A stretch of DNA of 64,000 bases from Verrucomicrobiota bacterium (GCA_018239715.1 JAFEGW010000009.1:62001-126000), one strand, 5' to 3'; shown: positions 27,270 to 36,704, counted from the stretch's first letter. The notes: a model not told the origin generated them from the letters alone. Program-made: numbers and translations.

Positions 27270-28679
27270 ATGGCTTCTTCAAATACTGCTACTGTACGAT
27301 TAATGACAGAGACAGCTCAAGATATTTACAAATGTTTAACTAAACATTTTGATACAGATCAAGCAAAAAAGAAGTTAAGAGAATTATATCGAAATGGAAT
27401 AGAGATTCTCCAAAGAGAATTTACTCGTACTTCTTTGCTCGATAGTGATGTAGTACCTATCATGTTAGAATTAAATAAGACCGTCGCTTTGGAAACCTTA
27501 CATCATCATTTTCTACATCGGAAGCTTTGTAAAGTATATAGAATTTTTATAGAAATTGTCTGGATTCAATGTTATCTGAAAGGTGATGAACAACCCATTT
27601 GGACAAAGACCAAAAACCGAATTAGAGAAGATTCGGAAAATATCCTCTCCGTCTTACCTAAACGAGCAGTTGAAGCTGAGTTTGAATATGCCTGTGCTCG
27701 TGAAGCCGCAAAATGCTTATCCCCTTCTGAAGCGTTTTGGTTTAAATATATCAGTCAAGCTGCTGCAATAGCAGCAGCAATTAAAGCAATGGATATCTCT
27801 GATATCTGGATAGCTTTGAAACCTCTTATTCAAGATTACAAAGAAGATTGGATACAAGGTTGGTATCTAGATATTCAACACCTGCGTTGGCTCGCGACTA
27901 TTGCAACAACAGTTTCGGCATTCAATAAGACGGTATCAAAAGAAGAAATCAAGGCTTGCATCGAGCAAGGTGGGCATTGTTCTGTTGGGATTGTACTTGT
28001 TTTCATTGAAATCATAAAAAATCCTCACGCAGAGCCAGCTTTAAAAGATTTAGTCTTTCATGGAAATCAGGATTTTTGTGGCTTAAAACATATGATTGAT
28101 TTGGAACATAAACATGGCATTTTAGATTATCTAAAACATCCTACTGAAATTTTACGTGCAGTTGCTCGAAATCCAGATCGTTATTGGAAGACACGAACAT
28201 TGGCTATGCAACAGCTTCAAAGATTGGCATCAAAGCAAAAATATCATAGGTATAAGGACGAAAGTAGTGCATTACTTAGAGCAAGGCTTGAAAAATTAAA
28301 TAAAAAAACCTCGGCTCCTTTTCAAGAAGAAAAACAACAAATGCAATCTATGGTTCAGATCCTTGGGCAACAAATAAAAGAGCTCAATAGTAGAGAACAC
28401 GATTTAATGTGGGGCGGTGGATTTAAAGGAAGCCATTATAAGAGGAATCCAACAGAAGCGAGTGGCTTATCTGAAGAAGAAGTGTCACAGTATCGGGCAT
28501 CGATGGAGGCGCGTGCAGAGAAGCTAGAAGAGATCCAAAAAGACAAACAAATAGCTTCTAATCGTTTAAAAGAAATAGAAGAAGGCTTAAATCAAGTAGA
28601 AAGCATTGCTGCTTTTTCAGAGAGCGTAGAGAAAGATGAGCGAGAATTATTACAAGAGTTTTTTAAGATAAATCCTTGA
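27270..28679 (+). CDS. Hypothetical helical protein, candidate effector
   Basis: A 469-aa protein with no signal peptide and no recognised domain. It is predicted to be almost wholly alpha-helical, with a Leu/Lys/Glu-rich coiled-coil region from about residue 325 to the end (including EEKQQMQSMVQILGQQIKEL and EARAEKLEEIQKDKQIASNR). The middle contains a hydrophobic Ala-rich stretch (YISQAAAIAAAIKAMDISDI). Codon use is AT-rich compared with the flanking genes. It is inserted between the type III chaperone and malQ, which adjoin in Chlamydia. Location and composition suggest a lineage-specific gene, perhaps an effector. Confidence 0.65.
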   Translation: MASSNTATVRLMTETAQDIYKCLTKHFDTDQAKKKLRELYRNGIEILQREFTRTSLLDSDVVPIMLELNKTVALETLHHHFLHRKLCKVYRIFIEIVWIQCYLKGDEQPIWTKTKNRIREDSENILSVLPKRAVEAEFEYACAREAAKCLSPSEAFWFKYISQAAAIAAAIKAMDISDIWIALKPLIQDYKEDWIQGWYLDIQHLRWLATIATTVSAFNKTVSKEEIKACIEQGGHCSVGIVLVFIEIIKNPHAEPALKDLVFHGNQDFCGLKHMIDLEHKHGILDYLKHPTEILRAVARNPDRYWKTRTLAMQQLQRLASKQKYHRYKDESSALLRARLEKLNKKTSAPFQEEKQQMQSMVQILGQQIKELNSREHDLMWGGGFKGSHYKRNPTEASGLSEEEVSQYRASMEARAEKLEEIQKDKQIASNRLKEIEEGLNQVESIAAFSESVEKDERELLQEFFKINP

Positions 28680-28885
28680 ATTAAAGCAAGCTGAGTGATT
28701 TCTGGACTTCATAAAAGCATTCTTATTTTCACCCTCACAAAAGGCGTGTTTAGTTATTCCTCCTATTAAACAAACGAAAAAACCCATGTTTTGCCATTCA
28801 TGGATTTAGATTCTTACCTTTCTCTATCTTTTTTACTGTTAATTTGATTGAAGGTATTTCTTTTTCGCTACATATAGAAATTAAC

Positions 28886-30433
28886 ATGACAATTGACTTC
28901 AATCATCTACCCTCTGCCCGCCATTGGAACAAAATCGGAGTACATTCCCGGGACGGGATCAATATCCCCCTGGCTAGCCTAAGAACTCTGCACAGCTCAG
29001 GTATTGGAGAGTTTGCCGATCTCATTCCTCTCATTGACTGGTGTCATGAGGTGGGCTTTGAAGTGATTCAACTTCTTCCCCTCAATGATTCCGGGACTGA
29101 TCCTTCCCCTTACAGCGCTCTATCTTCCTGCGCACTCCATCCGATCTATTTGTCGCTTTCCGATCTGCCTGGTCATCCGACTCCACCCGATGCGTCTCAT
29201 CTCAATGCTCTGCCCCGCATTTCTTACCTTGAAGTCCTCTCGCTGAAGCTCAACTTCCTGCATAGCTATTTTCAAGAATCGGGACTGGAAATTGTCAAAA
29301 GCAAAGAGTTTCAAACTTTCCGAGACCAGAATCGGTGGCTTGTCCCCTATGCCCTTTTTAAAGTTTTGAAGGATAAACTTCAGCATACACCCTGGATGAG
29401 CTGGCCCGTTGAGCTCAAAACTCCCGATTTTAAGAAACTGGAAGATGAACACCAACAGGAGATCATTTTTTATCTCTTTTTGCAATATCTCTGCCATTTA
29501 CAGCTGACTGAAGTTAAACAGTACGCCAACTCCAAAGGAGTGCTGCTGAAAGGAGATATTCCCATCCTCATCAGCCCTGACAGCGCCGACTGCTGGTTCA
29601 AGCCCGACCGTTTTAATTTTAATCTATCGGCAGGGGCTCCTCCCGATGCCTATAATAGCGAAGGTCAATACTGGGGTTTTCCCTTATTCAATTGGGAAGA
29701 TTTGAAAAATGAAGACTATTTCTGGTGGAGAGAAAGGCTTTTAGTCGCTTCCAATTACTACAATCTTTACCGAATTGACCACGTCGTCGGTTTTTTTAGG
29801 ATTTGGGCCATCCCTCTGAATCAACATCCTAGAGAAGGAAAATTCCTGCCGGAAAATCCCTCTCTATGGGTCCCTCAGGGAAAAGAAATTCTTCAAATGA
29901 TGCTCAATGCATCCCCCATGCTCCCTATTGCGGAGGATTTAGGCAATGTCCCTCCCTCGGTGCGAACAACACTGGCAGAGCTTGGTATTTGCGGTACGAA
30001 AGTGATCCGCTGGGAGAGAAAGTATGATCAAGGGGGCCAGTTTATCCCCTATAACGAGTACCCTCAGCTTTCCATGACAACCGTCTCTACCCACGACTCT
30101 GAAACCTTGCAGCTTTGGTGGCAAGATCCTTCGGAAGATGCAAAAGAATTCTGCACCTTCAAAGGATGGACTTACTCTCCTGATCTAAGTTATGACCACC
30201 GTTTGCAGATTTTAAAGGACGCCCATCACACCCCTTCTCTTTTCCACATCAATCTCCTGCCCGAATATCTGGCCTTATTTCCCGAGCTTGTCTCCTCACA
30301 TCCCCAAGATGAGCGGATCAACATTCCCGGCAAAGTTTTGCCTTCTAATTGGACCTACAGGCTTCATACCACACTGGAAGAAATCGCCCACCATGAGCCC
30401 CTTAAAAAGGCCCTTCAGTCTATTTTGAAATAA
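28886..30433 (+). CDS. malQ: 4-alpha-glucanotransferase (amylomaltase)
   Basis: A 515-aa GH77 enzyme that transfers maltodextrin segments, part of chlamydial glycogen metabolism. The ATG at 28886 (MTIDFNHLPSARHW) is preferred over an upstream TTG. Motifs are GIGEFADLIPLIDWCHEVGF, QLLPLNDSGTDPSPYSALSS, the nucleophile region YRIDHVVGFFRIWAIP, the acid/base region PIAEDLGNVPP and TTVSTHDSETL. Length is typical. malQ follows the sctW/chaperone pair in Chlamydia too. Confidence 0.95.
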   Translation: MTIDFNHLPSARHWNKIGVHSRDGINIPLASLRTLHSSGIGEFADLIPLIDWCHEVGFEVIQLLPLNDSGTDPSPYSALSSCALHPIYLSLSDLPGHPTPPDASHLNALPRISYLEVLSLKLNFLHSYFQESGLEIVKSKEFQTFRDQNRWLVPYALFKVLKDKLQHTPWMSWPVELKTPDFKKLEDEHQQEIIFYLFLQYLCHLQLTEVKQYANSKGVLLKGDIPILISPDSADCWFKPDRFNFNLSAGAPPDAYNSEGQYWGFPLFNWEDLKNEDYFWWRERLLVASNYYNLYRIDHVVGFFRIWAIPLNQHPREGKFLPENPSLWVPQGKEILQMMLNASPMLPIAEDLGNVPPSVRTTLAELGICGTKVIRWERKYDQGGQFIPYNEYPQLSMTTVSTHDSETLQLWWQDPSEDAKEFCTFKGWTYSPDLSYDHRLQILKDAHHTPSLFHINLLPEYLALFPELVSSHPQDERINIPGKVLPSNWTYRLHTTLEEIAHHEPLKKALQSILK

Positions 30434-31324
30434 TTACTCCGAGATAAGAAACTCTTTCTCGGCCTTTAACTTCTCATAGTACGGCAGATGAAGGAAATAA
30501 GCCTGACTCAGGGTCGCCCGATCCTTTTCATTTTTGACTTCACTGAACGTCGGACGGCCTTGAGCATCGACTTCATAAGAGCGTGGCTTGCTAAAACCTT
30601 TGCTATTGATGGCCTCTCCATGCCAATGATGCGTGTGATGAGGAATTTTCAGTTCATGCCATTCTTTCTCGCCGTTAAATTCTGTGCTGAGGGCTTGCCA
30701 TTGCATTGACTCAGGGACAAACGGGATCTCTAATCGACTGCAAAAAGCTTTCACCGTTTTTTCCGGATCGTTGTAGAGATCTTCTGTGAAAAAAAGGATG
30801 GGTTTATTGGCGGCATTTCTTTTAACAAACTGAAAAATTTCATATTGAGCTTTGTAGCCCAGCAAAAAGTTCCATTCTTCAGGCCAGGTCTGCAACTTAT
30901 TGTAAAAAGAGACAGCAGTAGGGTGAGGATTGCGCATTAAAAATACAAAATAGACATTGGGATTTTGAACAAACTCAAGATCATTTAACAAAAAACCTTC
31001 GACTGCAAAGCTTATTTCTTTGGCAAAAACTTGTCTTTGCTCTGCAGCTTTAAGCAGCGCGCTTTTGACTTCTGCAAAAGTTCGGATAGCCTCTTTTTTA
31101 AACCAGGAAGCTGTCAGTTCAGGATAGTTGATCAAATCATAAGCATATTGGGATGGTTCATGAAAAATTGTAAAATCGCCCCGAGCCTGGATCATGCGTG
31201 TAAAAGCCACCGACAACGAGCGCGGTGGAGAGATCATATAGACAATTTTATGCGTTGGATCTGCAGCAAAAAGCGTAGAAAAAGCTAAAAGTAGAAAAGC
31301 CCCCAGAGGGAATTTTTTTTTCAT
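30434..31324 (-). CDS. Sulfotransferase-family protein with signal peptide
   Basis: About 296 aa. The ATG at 31324 is preferred because AAGGA lies six bases upstream. A signal peptide (MKKKFPLGAFLLLAFSTLFA) precedes a sulfotransferase-like domain: IVYMISPPRSLSVAFTRMIQ corresponds to the 5'-phosphosulfate loop and VYFVFLMRNPHPTAVSFYNK to the 3'-phosphate (R...S) motif. ILFFTEDLYNDPEKTVKAF is the next conserved segment. Such enzymes transfer sulfate from PAPS, which is cytosolic, so an exported form is odd. It may act outside the bacterium or on other substrates. It is divergent from the gene at 31421, with a 96-bp shared spacer. Confidence 0.75.
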   Translation of the reverse strand: MKKKFPLGAFLLLAFSTLFAADPTHKIVYMISPPRSLSVAFTRMIQARGDFTIFHEPSQYAYDLINYPELTASWFKKEAIRTFAEVKSALLKAAEQRQVFAKEISFAVEGFLLNDLEFVQNPNVYFVFLMRNPHPTAVSFYNKLQTWPEEWNFLLGYKAQYEIFQFVKRNAANKPILFFTEDLYNDPEKTVKAFCSRLEIPFVPESMQWQALSTEFNGEKEWHELKIPHHTHHWHGEAINSKGFSKPRSYEVDAQGRPTFSEVKNEKDRATLSQAYFLHLPYYEKLKAEKEFLISE

Positions 31325-31420
31325 TTTCATTCCTTGTTGAAAAATCTGAATAAACGCTACCCAAATCATCCCTTTTCCGACAAGCGTGTATTTCTGTTGA
31401 TTTCCCCCTGAAATAATCCT

Positions 31421-32950
31421 ATGATCCCCCCTATGAAATGGATGATATTCCTGCTTCTGCCGTTGCTGGTTCATGCGGAAGATCATTTTTTAAAATCACG
31501 CCTCAGCAGCTTAGATCCGCTATCGGTTTCAGAGCATCTTGCTTTTTATGAACTCTACCCTGAGACGGATGAAGGGCAAAAAGCTCTGTCCCAAGCTTGG
31601 CATTTGCTTGCGGGGGGCAAAGTTAAAAAAACGGGCATCCAGGTGACGCTTCCCACCGTCGACATCCAAGCGATTATCTCCTTGGTCACCCGTCAGAATT
31701 TTGAAAAACCTGTTAAGCTCACACCTCAGCAGCTCAATGCCATCGAAGATCTGGGGAGCCGCCTTGCCAATCGTTTCATAAAAGGGCATCAAATTTGGAC
31801 CAGAGAGCAGCTCCTGATGCTACAGCCTCATGAGATTGATCTAAGTCGAGGCCTGCTCATTGAGCAGTTTAATGAGAATATCGATGAGATAAGGCAATAT
31901 GAAGCCGGCATCGATCTCATTGCTTTGCAGATTCTTGCACGGCTCCCCCAAAACGCCTCCCCCGAAGATTATATCCGAGAAATCAACCGCTTTATCTTCC
32001 AGGAGATGAAGTTCCGTTTCCCTCCTCATTCTCTCTATGCAAAAGATATCGACCTCTATACCTTCCTACCGTCTGTCATGGACAGCCGTGAAGGCGTCTG
32101 CCTAGGCGTCTCGATCCTCTATCTTTGTTTAGCCCAGCGGCTGGGACTTCCCTTAGAAATTATCACGCCTCCCGGCCACATCTATGTCCGCTATCGAAAT
32201 GGGGTCAAGATTGTGAATATCGAAACCACAGCCCGAGGAATCGATCTTCCGACGGAAGTTTATCTCGGCATCGATACGAGACGTTTAGAGCAGCGGAACA
32301 TGAAAGAAGTGATCGGTATGGCTTATTTCAACCAAGCCTCGGTAGCTTGGGCGCAAAAGGATTACAAAAAAGCCGTCGAGCTCTATGAAAAAGCCCGTTT
32401 ATATGAAGGAGACCATCCACTCATTCAGCTCTTCTTGGGAATGAATTACCTATTCATCGGCAAGAAAAAAGAAGGGAAGGCTCTCTTAGAACCTCTGAAA
32501 GGATGCACGTTCGATTGGTCGATTTCCCCCGAAACAATTCCCGAAGATTATCTCCAAGGCCGCATCGACGCTGAAGGGCTCAAATCTGTTTTCCTCCACG
32601 TCGACGAAAAACGTCAGTCCATCTTAGAAAAACAGCAGACCCTCCAAAAAGTCCTCAAAAAATATCCCCGTTTCCGAGCAGGTCTTGTCCAGCTTGCCGT
32701 CACTTGGCTTCAATTAGGCCGGCATCATGAAGCCCAGCAGACTCTGCTGCTCCATCATCAGATGGATCCTACTAACTGTACCGTAGAATATTATCTCTCT
32801 ATTCTTGCCGTCCAAAGGCTTGATTATAACCAAGCGTGGGACCATCTCCGTGTCACGGAAAAACTCCTCGATGCGCGCGGCCACAAATGTAAAGCACTGC
32901 GAGACCTGCGCGATTACCTCCGCCGGCTCTCCCCTGAACCTAACTCTTAA
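31421..32950 (+). CDS. Secreted transglutaminase-like (SirB1) and TPR protein
   Basis: A 509-aa protein with a signal peptide (KWMIFLLLPLLVHAEDH). The middle region matches the SirB1/transglutaminase-like fold: Cys227 in SREGVCLGVSILYLCLAQRL, His253 in ITPPGHIYVRY and a following NIETT acidic site complete a papain-like Cys-His-acid order. TPR-like helices follow from about residue 300 (VAWAQKDYKKAVELYEKARL, GLVQLAVTWLQLGRHHEAQQ). It is probably periplasmic. The catalytic residues are in place, so a cysteine peptidase or acyltransfer role is possible; the substrate is unknown. Confidence 0.8.
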   Translation: MIPPMKWMIFLLLPLLVHAEDHFLKSRLSSLDPLSVSEHLAFYELYPETDEGQKALSQAWHLLAGGKVKKTGIQVTLPTVDIQAIISLVTRQNFEKPVKLTPQQLNAIEDLGSRLANRFIKGHQIWTREQLLMLQPHEIDLSRGLLIEQFNENIDEIRQYEAGIDLIALQILARLPQNASPEDYIREINRFIFQEMKFRFPPHSLYAKDIDLYTFLPSVMDSREGVCLGVSILYLCLAQRLGLPLEIITPPGHIYVRYRNGVKIVNIETTARGIDLPTEVYLGIDTRRLEQRNMKEVIGMAYFNQASVAWAQKDYKKAVELYEKARLYEGDHPLIQLFLGMNYLFIGKKKEGKALLEPLKGCTFDWSISPETIPEDYLQGRIDAEGLKSVFLHVDEKRQSILEKQQTLQKVLKKYPRFRAGLVQLAVTWLQLGRHHEAQQTLLLHHQMDPTNCTVEYYLSILAVQRLDYNQAWDHLRVTEKLLDARGHKCKALRDLRDYLRRLSPEPNS

Positions 32951-33008
32951 ATTGCTTGCAATATTCAAATTATTTTTTTAAAAGGTGGCTATTAACGATA
33001 GAGGTCCC

Positions 33009-33464
33009 ATGCATCCTATGCGCGCTATTTCAGCTGTGGCAGTTTGTATCGCAGCCGCTTGCTACTCAACTAAACTTCTAGGCACTCTGCGCCTCAATGA
33101 AGTGATGTCAGCAGATGAACAACAGAAAACAGGAGTTGCAAACCTCTCCGATGCACAGAAAAAAGAGTTAGAATCTTGGATCAACAACAGATTTGTGCTG
33201 AAAACGACTTCTGCTGCACAATCCATCTATCTTCAGCAAAATATCCAAGGTGGTACGCAACTGATGTTCAGTGATGGTTCTCTCTATGAAATTGCCCCAA
33301 CCGACCGTGCTAAGGCCACTTTTTGGCTGACTCCGATTGCCGTCACGATGGAACCCAGCGGAGATCCGAATTACCCTTCAAAAATCACCAATACCCTGAC
33401 CAATGTCAGCGTCAATGGCAAAATGATCAAAGCGCCCCAGTCCTCGATGACGCCCCAGCAATAA
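33009..33464 (+). CDS. Small exported hypothetical protein
   Basis: A 151-aa protein. The ATG at 33009, with GAGG just upstream, is preferred over a GTG at 32985. The N-terminus (MHPMRAISAVAVCIAAACYS) is a signal peptide or anchor. The rest is polar, with LSDAQKKELESWINNRFVLK, GGTQLMFSDGSLYEIAPTDR and a strand-rich C-terminus, suggesting a small beta-rich periplasmic domain. It follows the SirB1-like gene by 58 bases and may share its transcript. Its end overlaps the convergent kinase gene by 38 bases. The family is not recognised. Confidence 0.7.
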   Translation: MHPMRAISAVAVCIAAACYSTKLLGTLRLNEVMSADEQQKTGVANLSDAQKKELESWINNRFVLKTTSAAQSIYLQQNIQGGTQLMFSDGSLYEIAPTDRAKATFWLTPIAVTMEPSGDPNYPSKITNTLTNVSVNGKMIKAPQSSMTPQQ

Positions 33465-35046
33465 CCTGCGGTATCACAGGTTGCTCCAAGAGAAAGTGGA
33501 ATCCTAGCTCTTGTCCATCCTGGATTTCCCAAAGTTGTCCAAAATACGAGATGCCTTGCCGCTGCACATACACAATATATCGATCGAGAGGATCTCGCAC
33601 CGGCATATGATGGCATGTTCTACTCACATGACTATACTTTAGTTGAAAAAAAGGCAGAGGGAAAGGCACTTCTGCTGGATTTCCCAGGTGTCGATCCATA
33701 TCCCATGCCCGATAAATCGTAATGAAATCGCCTACGGCAAAAGTAGGAGCTAAATGAAATGAAATCCCTTCATAGAACAAGGGTGACTGTAAGAGCTCAC
33801 GAGCCGATAGCCTATTTTCATATCTCAACATGCCTTCTAATAGGTGGATAAACTCATGAGCCTGGTCTGGCAGCATTCCTCTGGAAGAAGCTGCTGTCAG
33901 TATAGCCTCTCTCCAAGCAATTTCTTTGAGAGGCAAATACTTATGAAAATGAACTTGCGATCCTTCGACCCGATAATACTTGGCAGTCTCGGAGCATTTT
34001 TGGAGAAACCTAGGTGCCGGCATTCCGAGTTGAGCGGCTATTTTCTGCAAAAGTATAGCTGAGCTAATGGTCAGATCTTGCTTATGATCGTAGACGTTAA
34101 AAAGTGGACTGCCTGTCATGAGCTCGAAAAGAATACATCCCACGCTCCAAATATCGGCTGAACAATCGATGGGTCCACTTAAAATAGCCTCGGGACATCG
34201 ATAAAATGAAGTCTGAATCAACTCAAAACCGTTATCAGAGATTTTCTGGCTAAGGCCGTTATCGATAACAGTTAAATGGTTGCAATTGAACTCATACATC
34301 AAATTGACTAGGGAAGGGTCACCATGAACGATATCCGGGCTCATGCCAGCGAGATATTCTAAAAGCTGTCTTCCAAGACATAGAATTTGAGGATACCATG
34401 TAAAAAGGTGACGCAACTCATAAACATTCTTTGTCGGAATATAATCTGTGACAATCACATGCTCGAGGGTACCACCTCTCGTCGAAGCAGGTCGAACAAA
34501 AGCATCTCTTAGATGAAGGCTATGAGGAACTTGACGTCTGTTGAGTTCTTTTAAGATTCGAATTTCATTGGCAAAAACTTGAGAAAAAATTTCACTCTTA
34601 CATTTTTTTACCGCAACAGTAACACCGCTAGTAAGATCGATGCCCTTCATGACCTTGCCCGTCGTTCCAGCGCCTAGTGCGTCCGCATGCAATTCTAGGT
34701 ATTTTCGGCTCACATCCTGGATTAGAGAAGCGGCTTCGGTATCTCCCGGTTGGATTCTTTGAACATTCGAAGGCCGTAAAAGTTGAGCATCGGCGCTCTT
34801 CTGAACCTCAGGCTCTTTCACTAAAGTCCGTGTAGGAACAGGCTTGAGTTGAGGAAGTTGTGTAGTTTTTGCATTATTGAATTTCAAAACAACAACGCGA
34901 TCATTTGCCGCCTTGCGAATCCTTCTATGCATTTCTTGGTTTTCAATATCAATGGCGTGTTTTCCGTTGTTGCGTTTTTTGGGCTTTGAAGGAGCTTGGG
35001 TCACAGGCGGAAGCGAAGCTGCAGCTGGAATAGGTGTCAATGACAT
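33427..35046 (-). CDS. Eukaryotic-like Ser/Thr kinase, CMGC type, altered DFG
   Basis: A 539-aa protein with a polar N-terminal region (1-115) and a kinase domain (about 118-430). Gly loop GAGTTGK (125-131), Lys147 in VAVKK, helix-C Glu161, catalytic loop HGDPSLVN (241-248), then IDNGLS in place of DFG (262-264). IQTSFYRCPEAI (277-288) and DIWSVGCILFELMTG are close to DYRK/HIPK/SRPK kinases of eukaryotes. The metal-binding Asp is kept although Phe is Asn. A C-terminal region of 100 residues has no known match. There is no signal peptide; a type III secreted effector is plausible. It lies six bases after the paralogous kinase gene. Confidence 0.82.
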   Translation of the reverse strand: MSLTPIPAAASLPPVTQAPSKPKKRNNGKHAIDIENQEMHRRIRKAANDRVVVLKFNNAKTTQLPQLKPVPTRTLVKEPEVQKSADAQLLRPSNVQRIQPGDTEAASLIQDVSRKYLELHADALGAGTTGKVMKGIDLTSGVTVAVKKCKSEIFSQVFANEIRILKELNRRQVPHSLHLRDAFVRPASTRGGTLEHVIVTDYIPTKNVYELRHLFTWYPQILCLGRQLLEYLAGMSPDIVHGDPSLVNLMYEFNCNHLTVIDNGLSQKISDNGFELIQTSFYRCPEAILSGPIDCSADIWSVGCILFELMTGSPLFNVYDHKQDLTISSAILLQKIAAQLGMPAPRFLQKCSETAKYYRVEGSQVHFHKYLPLKEIAWREAILTAASSRGMLPDQAHEFIHLLEGMLRYENRLSARELLQSPLFYEGISFHLAPTFAVGDFITIYRAWDMDRHLGNPAEVPFPLPFFQLKYSHVSRTCHHMPVRDPLDRYIVYVQRQGISYFGQLWEIQDGQELGFHFLLEQPVIPQVIAGASSRTGAL

Positions 35047-35052
35047 ATATTA

Positions 35053-36510
35053 TTACTGAGGAAAGTAAGATTTTAGATCTAAAATTGCGCCGTCTTTGAT
35101 ATCGGATTGCTGCTTTGAGATCAAGCTTTGATCGGTTCTCCATAGGGAAACTTCATAACGATTGCAAGGATCTCTAGGGAGGTGGTAGCAAGTACGCGTC
35201 ACTTGACTAGACAAATCGATCGTCATATCAGCTGCACCCACTGCGGAGGAAAAGACTTTCGAGATGCGTCGAATGAGGATCTGACCCTCTTTCGGCAATC
35301 CTCCTGCCAAATGAAAGCAAACATCTTGTTCGAAAAGCGGAGATTTTAAAAGTTCTTCGGAAGTGGCTCGATTTTCGTATTTCAACATCGCACGGAGCAA
35401 AGAAATCAATTGTCCCATTTGCTTAGGAGGAATCTTTTTGTCTCTCGCAACTTGGTCTAAACGTTCATCCCACTTGGGAGTATGATTTTCTTGAGGCGGA
35501 TTCTCAGGTAATCCTGCGGGCGTATAAAACCGTTCAGCTCTCTCACATTTTTTTAAATAAGCAGGTGATGGCAGGCCTATCTGATGATGGATCATCTCAA
35601 GATGACAAATATCTGTTTCATCACCGGAGTGCTCTGAATCAGATTTCATCGAATCGAACTTAAACAATGTTTCTTTTGTTAAAAGTTCATAGATAATGCA
35701 GGCCAAGCTCCACAGATCTTCCGTCCCTTCGCAAGGCCCACCTAAAATCCCTGCAGGACATCTATATTCCCTTGTTTGAAGTATTTCCGGCACTTCATCT
35801 GTCGGTAGAATCGCATTACCTGCATCTAGAACAGTGAGGTAGCGAGAGAGCCTCTCATAAATCATATTATCAGGCTTAAAATCGCCGTGAATAATTTTGA
35901 GCTTTTTTAAAGAACTGAGAAACTCTAAACTTTGTCGTAAAATAGTAATGATCTCATCAAAAGTTAATTCCTCTTGAGAAGCTTTTTTAGATAAGTAAGC
36001 TGCGTCAATATTTTTTTCGGGAATTAATTCTGTTACCAAGGAGATACTGTCTTCATCGGGCCACTGCTCTTCAGCGAGCCAATTCAACCGGTGAGGAACA
36101 CGATTGTCCCTAAAGAGCTTTAAGGTTGCACTCTCGCGCTGTATATACTCGATGGGATTATCACCAGCATCTAGGAGGACTGTCTTAATGGCTATCCAAC
36201 ATTTTCGCGTGGTGTCTAATGCTTTGACCACTCCTCCAAAAGACCCTTCTCCAAGAGTCTCTTCATAAATATAACGCTCTTCCTCAGTTGACGAGTCGGA
36301 TTCTACATCCTGATCAGCTAACACCTCTCGTGCTGTATAATTCGTCCACTCGATAATTGGATAGTTATTCAGGGGCTTCGCAGCCGCAGGAGGGGGCGAA
36401 AGAGGTTCTAAAAGTGCACTTTTTGTTTTCCGCTCTTCAGCCTTCCGTTCTAGCAACCGCTTAGCTGCTCTTTGAACTTGATCTTGATAAGATAAATAAT
36501 TGATTGACAT
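35053..36510 (-). CDS. Eukaryotic-like Ser/Thr kinase, second paralog
   Basis: A 485-aa kinase related to its downstream neighbour. Gly loop GEGSFGG (87-93), Lys109 in AIK, Glu126, catalytic loop HGDFKPDN (208-215), and LDAGNA with DAG (229-231) in place of DFG. The activation segment end reads LQTREYRCPAGI, where the usual Glu of the APE motif is Ala. This resembles SRPK/DYRK kinases (QTRxYR). The N-terminus (1-78) is charged and probably disordered. The 3' half shares a C-terminal domain with the neighbour, containing TCYHLP-RDP-NRYEV. Both kinases probably form one transcript. Activity is likely but not certain. Confidence 0.82.
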   Translation of the reverse strand: MSINYLSYQDQVQRAAKRLLERKAEERKTKSALLEPLSPPPAAAKPLNNYPIIEWTNYTAREVLADQDVESDSSTEEERYIYEETLGEGSFGGVVKALDTTRKCWIAIKTVLLDAGDNPIEYIQRESATLKLFRDNRVPHRLNWLAEEQWPDEDSISLVTELIPEKNIDAAYLSKKASQEELTFDEIITILRQSLEFLSSLKKLKIIHGDFKPDNMIYERLSRYLTVLDAGNAILPTDEVPEILQTREYRCPAGILGGPCEGTEDLWSLACIIYELLTKETLFKFDSMKSDSEHSGDETDICHLEMIHHQIGLPSPAYLKKCERAERFYTPAGLPENPPQENHTPKWDERLDQVARDKKIPPKQMGQLISLLRAMLKYENRATSEELLKSPLFEQDVCFHLAGGLPKEGQILIRRISKVFSSAVGAADMTIDLSSQVTRTCYHLPRDPCNRYEVSLWRTDQSLISKQQSDIKDGAILDLKSYFPQ

Positions 36511-36655
36511 AGTTTGTATATTTTATCAAAATTAACACTAATTACAAATTATACAAAAATTTAAAAACTAAGATTAAATATATCAATTAGCTATTTCTGA
36601 TATTTCAATAAATCATGTATAATTTTCTTATCTTCAACTATTTAAGACATAAATC

Positions 36656-36684
36656 TTGCACTTGATAACGCCATCTGCTAAATT
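36656..36684 (+). promoter_or_regulatory. Candidate clpB promoter
   Basis: TTGCAC (36656-36661), a 17-bp spacer and TAAATT (36679-36684) resemble a main-sigma-factor promoter, 20 bp before the clpB ATG. The AAAGGAAAAAG ribosome site follows. No CIRCE inverted repeat is seen, so HrcA control is not indicated here. Confidence 0.45.
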
Positions 36685-36704
36685 TAGAAACAAAGGAAAA
36701 AGTT

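Noticed and set aside
33468-33487. Small hairpin AACCTG...CAGGTT near the convergent ends of 33009-33464 and the kinase gene
   Set aside because: It is inside the kinase coding region, has a six-base stem and no T-run. It is not convincing as a terminator.
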